Source: Oscillospiraceae bacterium (GTDB lineage Bacteria > Bacillota > Clostridia > Oscillospirales > Ruminococcaceae). Taken from it: DNA of 15,502 nt. Positions 5,917 through 11,494 of this stretch are shown piece by piece. Position numbers and translations under genes: made by a program. Position 1 is the first letter of the stretch; each line of letters begins with the position of its first letter. The DNA lies in assembly GCA_900752625.1 (NCBI GenBank), contig CAADWC010000132.1, forward strand, positions 1 to 15,502, in the 5' to 3' direction. The notes under the pieces were generated by a model. The model was not told the origin of the DNA, searched no databases, and worked only from the letters and a program-made list of their open reading frames with translations.

Positions 5917-8512
5917 GCGTATATCAGCTATTGAAAGCCTGCCTGACCTTGTGGAAATAGGTGAATACAAAGGTGAAGGCATTTTTGAACTATTCTGTCA
6001 GAACAAAAAAACGTTTTGCTGCCTTGTGAAAATATCGGGAATAGATATTTTCCATTACACTGATGAGGATAAGGCTCAGGCATTTCGGAATTTCGCAGCG
6101 GCTACTATGTCGCTGCATATTCCGTATAAGTTTGTTTTTACGGACGCGCACCCACAGTTACAATCTCAGATAGATTATCTGAGCTACAAGGAGCGTAAGA
6201 CAACTCATCCACTTGCTAAAAAGGTGCTGCAAAATCAGATACACATACTTAAAGATAAGGAAAAAACGCAGAGTGACAAGCTTGCTTTTCTTATGCTTTT
6301 TTCCGACAGCCATCAGGAGTTGCAGCAGTCTGCGGATAGTTTTGCAGACAATATGACTGATACAAATGTAGAGCGGTGTGAAAAAAATCAAGTGTTTGAC
6401 TTTTTTTGTAACCTTATGTGCTGTACCGGCACTGCGGATAAGCATACTGCATTACCTGACACGATAAATTTTGCTCCGTCAAGTATACATACCGATAATA
6501 ACTGTCAGACTACATTAGTTGTTTATGATTACCCAGCTGTGCTAAAAAACCTAGAAATTGCAAGCCTAATATCGAGAATAGAAGATGTTGTTTTCACGCT
6601 TGACGTTGAAACTATTCCGAAGGCTCAGGTGATGAAAGAACTTAGATACTCGCTGAAGGAACTGCGGTCAAGAAGAGTATTAAATCAGGAAGCGGACGAA
6701 GAAAGTGATACAGCTCTTGAATTTGAAAAACTGATGACTATCCGAAACGATATTGCCAACGGCAGCGAACAGATGATGTACACAACGCTGAGGTTGATTA
6801 TAAGTGCAAGAGATAACAAATCGTTATCGAAACGTGTAAAAGAAATCAAGCAGTTGCTTGAAGAAGAGGGCATATCAACTTTCGTACCAATAAACAATTT
6901 GCAAAAGGAGTACGTGTTTAGGGTATCTCCTGCAAATACAGTCAAGACACCTATGCCGCTGAACGATACATACAGAATGCAGTATCCGTTCTATTATCAG
7001 TCGCACCTTGACCCGACAGGAATGATATTCGGCATTTCGGGCACTGGAGGACTTGTCAACTTTGACTTTTTCACGCGAACACCAATGCGTCCAAGCTATG
7101 ATATGCTCCTGATAGGCGTTAAAGGTTCAGGAAAGTCCGTTGCACTTAAATCTCTTGTACAGGACTATCTCGTTTTAGGCAATAAGATACTTGTCCTTGA
7201 TATCGAATCTGAGTATTCCGACCTAGCTAAAATATACGGCGGACAAATAATTAAGCTTAACAAAAATTCGCTTCTAAATACAATGCAAATGAACAAGGTT
7301 ATAGATTCGTCTCGTGAAGATGATGATTTTGATGAAGAATCGGAAAATGCTATTAACTTTGCAAGTGAAATATCACGAATAATAACGTTCTTTTATCAGT
7401 ACATACCTGAGCTTTCAGACATCGAGGCAGAAGAGTTAAAGGATATAATCGTTCAGACTTATGCGGAGAAGAACATTACAGATACTACAGACGTAACAAA
7501 GCTGAAAGCCACAGATTTTCCGATATTCAGCGATGTACTTGATGTCATCAGAAAACGTCTGTACCGTCCTGACGGCAGCTTTAATGAGCTTACAGAACGT
7601 AAGATAGATATACTTGAAAAGCTTGAAATATATCTGAAATCGCTTGCCGAGGGTATGTATAAATCAATGTTCAACGGGTACTCAAATGTAGAGATTGCGG
7701 ATAATAACCTTATAATATTTGATGTAAAGGCACTTTCGCAGCTCGATGAGCGTATATATGAAGCACAGCTATTCAATATCATATCTTTGATGTGGGCGGA
7801 AACCTGTAAGAACGTTGATTATAACAACCGCATTAATCACCCTTATGACAGAAGATATGTTATCTCGGTCATAGATGAAGCACACCGTTTCATCAATGCG
7901 AATAACTCACACGTTACAAGCTTTATAGAGCAAGAGTGCCGTCGAACACGAAAGTATGACGCTGCGCTTTGGCTGGCGTCGCAGGCAATGTCTGACTTCA
8001 ATCCGAGCGGATCAAGCGCAGGCGCAGAAAAAGTCAGAACAATATTCTCTCTTATACAGTATAAAATCATACTTAAGCAGTCCTCGGACAGCTTGACTGA
8101 CCTTGAAATGTCTTTGCGGTCATTCCCGAGATCTGAGCTTATATCCACTAAAGACTTTATCCCGGGTGAAATGCTCATAGGTTTCGGCTCCGACAAGAAT
8201 CGTATCCATTGTCTGCGTACTATCAATGAGATAGCCCTGTTTTATATCGGCAACAGCCGCGACAAAGAACAGATAGTGCATAAGCTTTTCGACCGTTATT
8301 ATCACGATAAGAGCCGTGAGGAATATGCACAGCTGCTGAGAAAGCAGAAAGGACGTTTTCACGAGATATTTACTGAAGAAATACTTGAGTATTACGGCTA
8401 TTGCAGACAGGACAGCGAACATTTATACAAACTTGTGTATATGGCTGTAGACAAGCTCATTCAGGAACTGCTTATGCTTAATGAGAAGGTAGGGGATCGG
8501 TATGGAGTATAA
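5885..8512 (+). CDS. VirB4-type conjugation ATPase
   Basis: 875 residues; the ATG at 5885 lies inside the end of the VirB3-like gene, with AAAGG about 7 nt upstream. VirB4 proteins are hexameric ATPases that power assembly of the mating channel and substrate transfer at the inner face of the membrane. The N-terminal half (about 30-380) is the VirB4 accessory domain; residues 370-400 contain LDPTGMIFGISGTGG. Walker A is GVKGSGKS at 411-418, followed by LVLDIESEYSDLAK, typical of the VirB4/TraE branch. Walker B is VISVIDEAHRF (D664, E665), followed by ECRRTRKYDAALWLASQAMSDF. Catalytic motifs look intact and the length is usual for the family. The N-terminal 12 residues are strongly basic because they share DNA with the Lys-rich tail of the previous gene. 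It overlaps the next gene by 11 nt. Confidence 0.95.
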   Translation: MKREKTKRKNKRISAIESLPDLVEIGEYKGEGIFELFCQNKKTFCCLVKISGIDIFHYTDEDKAQAFRNFAAATMSLHIPYKFVFTDAHPQLQSQIDYLSYKERKTTHPLAKKVLQNQIHILKDKEKTQSDKLAFLMLFSDSHQELQQSADSFADNMTDTNVERCEKNQVFDFFCNLMCCTGTADKHTALPDTINFAPSSIHTDNNCQTTLVVYDYPAVLKNLEIASLISRIEDVVFTLDVETIPKAQVMKELRYSLKELRSRRVLNQEADEESDTALEFEKLMTIRNDIANGSEQMMYTTLRLIISARDNKSLSKRVKEIKQLLEEEGISTFVPINNLQKEYVFRVSPANTVKTPMPLNDTYRMQYPFYYQSHLDPTGMIFGISGTGGLVNFDFFTRTPMRPSYDMLLIGVKGSGKSVALKSLVQDYLVLGNKILVLDIESEYSDLAKIYGGQIIKLNKNSLLNTMQMNKVIDSSREDDDFDEESENAINFASEISRIITFFYQYIPELSDIEAEELKDIIVQTYAEKNITDTTDVTKLKATDFPIFSDVLDVIRKRLYRPDGSFNELTERKIDILEKLEIYLKSLAEGMYKSMFNGYSNVEIADNNLIIFDVKALSQLDERIYEAQLFNIISLMWAETCKNVDYNNRINHPYDRRYVISVIDEAHRFINANNSHVTSFIEQECRRTRKYDAALWLASQAMSDFNPSGSSAGAEKVRTIFSLIQYKIILKQSSDSLTDLEMSLRSFPRSELISTKDFIPGEMLIGFGSDKNRIHCLRTINEIALFYIGNSRDKEQIVHKLFDRYYHDKSREEYAQLLRKQKGRFHEIFTEEILEYYGYCRQDSEHLYKLVYMAVDKLIQELLMLNEKVGDRYGV

Positions 8513-9680
8513 GGTAGCCAATCGTAAATATCTGCTGTTTATTGTGGCGATAACTGCTATTTTTGCAACTATAATCTGTATGTCGGCTTTTTCATCAGTT
8601 GCCAATAAAGGAAACTTTACTAAGAATTATGACCAAGTAGTCGAGTTCGGAGAATGGTATATCAAGGTAAGCAACGCGCTCTATATTCCTGAAAGAAATA
8701 CAGTCGAATTTACTTTCAATGTTAAAGCACGGTTCGATAAAACAAGCACAAGCAAGCCTGAAATATACCTTGTAACTACCAATCGTTCATATAAGACCGG
8801 TAAGGAATACTACGCAGCCGAAAGTGAACGGGACCACATCTGTTATGTAGTGAATAATGTCGAAGAAGATTTTAGCTATATAACGGTAAGTTTCAGCTCG
8901 CAGGCTCCGGATACTGAGGTTCCAGATTCAGTTGACGAGTTTGGTGATGTAATTCCCGGAAGTATCAGAAAAGGTGAAACTACTGTGGGATATGTGCGGA
9001 TTGACATAAGCGATATGACGGTTCTGACGTCTCAGGAGCGCAACACCTTTACTACTCAGAACACCACCGCTATCACAAGCGCCCGTGCAAGCTCTACATA
9101 CACCGAAGAACTGCCTGCCGGTGTGAGTGTTGTATCTACAACGACAACAACGATTACTACCACCACAACGACAGCAAAATCAAAGTCTACTACATCGAAG
9201 AAAATAACAACTAAAACGATCACAGCTGAAGCGAACGCTGCAAGTTCGGCAGATACAGCATATATTCCGCCGCAGACAGCGGCTGTTCCGCAGCACCAGC
9301 CTACAGCTCCTGTAACGCAGTATCAGACTCAGACTCAGGAACAGCCACAGACACAGCATGTTACACAATCTGCAACAACTGTGCAGGCCACAACTACTGT
9401 TACAACACAAGGTGCTGTAAGGGTAAACGGAATACGTCTGGAGACTAATTTTACAGCGAATAATATCATATTAGCTATCGGACAGCGTGCACAGACAAGA
9501 GCTGTTATAAATCCTACCAATGCTGATAATAAGACAGTATCGTGGACAAGCAACAGACCCGATATAGCAGTTGTCGACGGCAGCGGAAACATTACAGCAG
9601 TATCAAAGGGCAAAGCGATAATAACCGCAACTACTGCTGACGGAGGTCTGTCGGCATCGTGTATGGTAACTGTACAATAG
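8502..9680 (+). CDS. Membrane-anchored surface protein with Thr-rich linker and Big_2 Ig-like domain
   Basis: 392 residues; ATG at 8502 after AAGGTAGGGG, overlapping the VirB4 gene by 11 nt. Residues about 10-32 form one hydrophobic segment (signal or anchor; no sortase motif at the C-terminus). Residues 40-175 are a beta-rich domain I do not recognise (begins EFGEWYIKVSNALYIPERN). Residues about 180-240 are Thr/Ser-rich and 250-303 are Gln, Pro and Thr-rich, a flexible stalk. Residues about 305-392 match a bacterial Ig-like group 2 (Big_2) fold: VNGIRLETNFTANNIILAIG, the WTSNRPDIAVVDGSGNITAV core, then GKAIITATTADGG. Big_2 domains occur in adhesins and other cell-surface proteins. In the middle of the channel operon it may help contact between mating cells or span the cell wall; that role is inference. 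A VirB8-like anchor role for the N-terminal part cannot be excluded. Confidence 0.8.
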   Translation: MEYKVANRKYLLFIVAITAIFATIICMSAFSSVANKGNFTKNYDQVVEFGEWYIKVSNALYIPERNTVEFTFNVKARFDKTSTSKPEIYLVTTNRSYKTGKEYYAAESERDHICYVVNNVEEDFSYITVSFSSQAPDTEVPDSVDEFGDVIPGSIRKGETTVGYVRIDISDMTVLTSQERNTFTTQNTTAITSARASSTYTEELPAGVSVVSTTTTTITTTTTTAKSKSTTSKKITTKTITAEANAASSADTAYIPPQTAAVPQHQPTAPVTQYQTQTQEQPQTQHVTQSATTVQATTTVTTQGAVRVNGIRLETNFTANNIILAIGQRAQTRAVINPTNADNKTVSWTSNRPDIAVVDGSGNITAVSKGKAIITATTADGGLSASCMVTVQ

Positions 9681-9690
9681 GAGAATAGAT

Positions 9691-10293
9691 ATGAAGGAAG
9701 AGTTATTTATATATCCTGTGCATCAGGATAACGCCGCTGATGAGTATATGAAGATAGGCAAACAGCGCAGAAAAATGCTGCCTGTGATGCTCATAAGCTT
9801 GCTGACAGGAATCGTTTTTCTTTGTCTAAGTGACGTTTTTGATACGACATTACTGTACTATCTTGCAATAGTTTTGTTCGTCTTTTCGGCGGCTGTGATT
9901 TATGGTGCAAAAAGCTTGCACACAACAAAGTTAGTCATCAGAGCCTATGCAAGTCATATCGAACTGGACTATTATTCTTATGAATATGCAACAGTAAAAA
10001 AAATCAATGCAGCGTATTCTGATATTCAGCAAGGCTATCTGCTTGATAACTTTCGGGAAGTAACATTAGTGTTCAGAGCGGACAGCAGCTGTGTGAACGG
10101 CTATAGCCTGAATGGTGAACCTGTGGAGTGTGAGAACAAATTTGTAAGGCTGAAGCTAAACGAGCGAACACCTGAGCAAGCGTTCTTCATATATGTTGCA
10201 CCTAAGCTGTTTAAAATGCAGTTCAACAAGAAGAAGGCATTGGGGAAATATGGTGATGAAAGCGATTTCTACAACGATTGCAGCGATATATGA
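9691..10293 (+). CDS. Two-helix membrane protein, possible PH-like cytoplasmic domain
   Basis: 200 residues; ATG at 9691 with AGGAG (9679-9683) 7 nt upstream. Two hydrophobic helices, about 31-47 (VMLISLLTGIVFLCLSD) and 53-72 (TLLYYLAIVLFVFSAAVIYG), sit near the N-terminus with a very short turn between them. The rest (75-200) is soluble and beta-rich: LVIRAYASHIELDYYSYEYA, then the AYSDIQQGYLLDNFREVTLV stretch. This order, two N-terminal helices and then a beta domain with a Y-S-D-I-type strand, resembles membrane-tethered PH-like proteins, but I cannot confirm it. It is the last gene of the channel operon; only 10 nt separate it from the surface-protein gene. No function is assigned. Confidence 0.7.
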   Translation: MKEELFIYPVHQDNAADEYMKIGKQRRKMLPVMLISLLTGIVFLCLSDVFDTTLLYYLAIVLFVFSAAVIYGAKSLHTTKLVIRAYASHIELDYYSYEYATVKKINAAYSDIQQGYLLDNFREVTLVFRADSSCVNGYSLNGEPVECENKFVRLKLNERTPEQAFFIYVAPKLFKMQFNKKKALGKYGDESDFYNDCSDI

Positions 10294-10321
10294 CAGCTGA
10301 TAACATCCAGTAAATATATGC

Positions 10322-10350
10322 TTTAGTGGTAAACAAATCAAACGTACAAT
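10322..10350 (+). promoter_or_regulatory. Candidate sigma-A promoter for the first RHH gene
   Basis: TTTAGT (10322-10327) and TACAAT (10345-10350) are separated by exactly 17 nt. The -10 matches the consensus in 5 of 6 bases, the -35 only in 3 of 6. Transcription would start about 7 nt later, just before the RBS AAAGGAGAG (10364-10372). It lies in the 86-bp gap between the channel operon and the RHH gene. Confidence 0.4.
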
Positions 10351-10379
10351 GAAAATTTTAAACAAAGGAGAGATGTATT

Positions 10380-10694
10380 TTGAAGCTTACTATTCGAGAT
10401 ATGCAAGATGAAATATTAGAAAAATTAGATAAATTGGTCATAGAAAAACATTATAATTCTCGTAATCAATTAGTAGTAGATATTCTATCGAGATATGCTG
10501 CCGTCAATGATGAGCTTTATGTTCAGGCTCTGAATGTAGTAGTCAGAACAATGGTGCGCGAGCAGCTTGATAAGCTGTCGGAAACATCTGACAGTTGCCT
10601 GCGGTCAATAGAGATTGCAGCCAAGAGATTATCGAAGGCAGCACAAAAATTAGATATGTATATTACAGATGATTTTATGTATGACGGAGAATGA
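10380..10694 (+). CDS. Ribbon-helix-helix DNA-binding protein (relaxosome or partition type)
   Basis: 104 residues from a TTG at 10380. TTG is chosen because AAAGGAGAG lies 7 nt upstream and because the first beta-strand (KLTIRDM) starts right after it; the first in-frame ATG would remove that strand. The N-terminal 45 residues fit the RHH fold: strand LTIRD, helix QDEILEKLDKLVIEKHY, turn NSRNQ, helix LVVDILSRYA. The rest (46-104) is helical and charged and could mediate oligomerisation. RHH proteins bind operator repeats as dimers; family members act as relaxase accessory factors (MobC type), plasmid partition adaptors (ParR type) or repressors (CopG/Arc type). The neighbouring phased repeat array is its obvious candidate target. 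Position before the relaxase operon favours a relaxosome role. Confidence 0.7.
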   Translation: MKLTIRDMQDEILEKLDKLVIEKHYNSRNQLVVDILSRYAAVNDELYVQALNVVVRTMVREQLDKLSETSDSCLRSIEIAAKRLSKAAQKLDMYITDDFMYDGE

Positions 10695-10798
10695 CTTTTT
10701 TCTTTCTGACAGAAAAAATATCTGATATAGTGTAACTGTTCGTCCTGTTGGAAAGAGCATACCAAAGCCATATTTTGCTTTAAAAGGGATAATGTTTA

Positions 10799-10902
10799 GT
10801 ATTATTTTGTAATACTTAGTGTTATTCCGTGTTATTTTTAGTATTATTCCGTGTTATTTAATATTATTACGTAATATTTTGAGTATTATTTTGTGTGTAG
10901 GT
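10799..10902 (+). repeat. Phased array of ten ~10-bp repeats
   Basis: Units begin at 10799, 10809, 10819, 10829, 10841, 10851, 10861, 10871, 10883 and 10893. The best units read GTRTTATTYY (GTATTATTTT, GTGTTATTCC, GTGTTATTTT, GTATTATTCC); two are GTAATA variants, the seventh begins with A, and the last is degenerate. Spacing is 10,10,10,12,10,10,10,12,10, so each set of four occupies 42 bp, equal to four helical turns at 10.5 bp. The two 42-bp blocks (10799-10840 and 10841-10882) agree at about 31 of 42 positions. Strand-symmetric elements are embedded, e.g. GTATTA and TAATAC (10799-10815) and the palindrome TATTACGTAATA (10865-10876). This pattern fits cooperative binding of an RHH or iteron-binding protein along one face of the DNA. 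Confidence 0.85.
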
Positions 10903-10966
10903 GACATCACTTTTTTTAGTATTAAAACTCGGTACTACCGAGTTTTCCAATGAGGTGTGATGTCAC
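10901..10966 (+). repeat. Outer inverted repeat enclosing a hairpin (oriT-like)
   Basis: GTGACATCAC (10901-10910) and its exact reverse complement GTGATGTCAC (10957-10966) are 46 bp apart and enclose the hairpin at 10924-10946. The left arm abuts the end of the repeat array. Inverted repeats next to accessory-protein sites are typical of origins of transfer. Confidence 0.65.
10924..10946 (+). repeat. 10-bp perfect inverted repeat with 3-nt loop
   Basis: AAAACTCGGT (10924-10933) and ACCGAGTTTT (10937-10946) are perfect reverse complements around loop ACT. The four trailing T are part of the stem and are followed by CC, so it is at most a weak terminator. Its place inside the outer inverted repeat suggests a relaxase recognition hairpin or operator. 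Confidence 0.75.
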
Positions 10967-10970
10967 ACCT
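10953..10970 (+). promoter_or_regulatory. 18-bp palindrome, possible operator
   Basis: AGGTGTGA (10953-10960), centre TG, TCACACCT (10963-10970): 8-bp perfect arms with a 2-bp centre, the form of a dimeric repressor site. It shares bases with the right arm of the outer inverted repeat, so both structures cannot form at once. It lies about 54 bp upstream of the second RHH start. Confidence 0.5.
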
Positions 10971-11023
10971 TTATGCTCATTCACAAGCCACAATAAAGAA
11001 CCTAAATAGATTAAGGAGGAAAT

Positions 11024-11467
11024 ATGTATAAAGTAGCAAAGCGATTAAGCATATCCGTTGCTAAGGACACTCTTGACCTTATTGAACAGCTTATTGATAT
11101 GGGGATATGCAACAGTACATCGAACCTTGTCAGCATAATGGTAAGACACGAGGCAGAACGCTGTGGTCTGATAGAGCCGATTAAAGGTAGTACTCAGCCG
11201 ACAACAGATTCCTCGGCAGTTGACGCGTTGTCAAAAAAAGTAAGCGAGTGCATTGCGATCACCAAAGCTATTGATGACAAAGCATATGTGCTGCTGGATT
11301 GCTTTAACAGTTTTTTGCAATACGCAGAGCCGGACAGCTCTGTTGAATATGCACCGATGGACGTCAAGTTAAACAAGTCAAATATTGACAATCAGCACGA
11401 ATATGTCAAAAAGTCAAACCAAAGTCTTAAAGAGCGCAAGCACATTGAGAAGCTTGGGAAGATATAA
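11024..11467 (+). CDS. Second ribbon-helix-helix-like protein, relaxase accessory candidate
   Basis: 147 residues; ATG at 11024 with AAGGAGG (11013-11019) ideally placed. The N-terminus fits an RHH fold: strand KRLSISVAKD, helix TLDLIEQLIDMGICN, then STSNLVSIMVRHEAERCGL, with the conserved S-x-x-x-L-V-type turn also seen in the neighbouring RHH protein. A Ser/Thr-rich linker (about 55-65) leads to a helical section (VDALSKKVSECIAITKAIDD) and a basic C-terminus (YVKKSNQSLKERKHIEKLGK). It ends 27 nt before the relaxase gene, the usual position of a MobC-like accessory protein that binds oriT and helps melt the nick region. Little overall similarity to the first RHH protein is visible beyond the fold. 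The role is inferred from context. Confidence 0.6.
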   Translation: MYKVAKRLSISVAKDTLDLIEQLIDMGICNSTSNLVSIMVRHEAERCGLIEPIKGSTQPTTDSSAVDALSKKVSECIAITKAIDDKAYVLLDCFNSFLQYAEPDSSVEYAPMDVKLNKSNIDNQHEYVKKSNQSLKERKHIEKLGKI

Positions 11468-11494
11468 AAATATGAAACAGGCAGGTGATGCCAT

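Larger units (their letters stand above)
10695..11023 (+). other. Intergenic region, candidate oriT/relaxosome or partition site
   Basis: This 329-bp stretch holds no convincing gene. From left to right: a T/A-rich region (10695-10798) without clear structure, a phased ~10-bp repeat array (10799-10902), a nested pair of inverted repeats (10901-10966), a separate palindrome (10953-10970), then 50 nt with the RBS AAGGAGG (11013-11019) of the next gene. It lies between two RHH genes and upstream of the relaxase, where origins of transfer are typically found. No nick site can be named. Confidence 0.55.

Noticed and set aside
9130..9200. Thr-rich region as a DNA microsatellite
   Set aside because: Thr codons vary (ACA, ACG, ACC, ACT), so the repetition is at protein level and not a simple slippage tract.
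10695..10720. Possible terminator after the first RHH gene (T-run and TTTCT/AGAAA hairpin)
   Set aside because: Only a 5-bp AT-rich stem, and the T-run precedes the stem rather than following it on the + strand.
10748..10776. Promoter TTGGAA-17-TATTTT upstream of the array
   Set aside because: Only 4 of 6 matches in each box in AT-rich DNA, and the nearest gene start is about 250 bp away; too weak to annotate.
10799..10902. Repeat array as a CRISPR
   Set aside because: Units are about 10 bp, nearly contiguous and without spacers; there are no cas genes.
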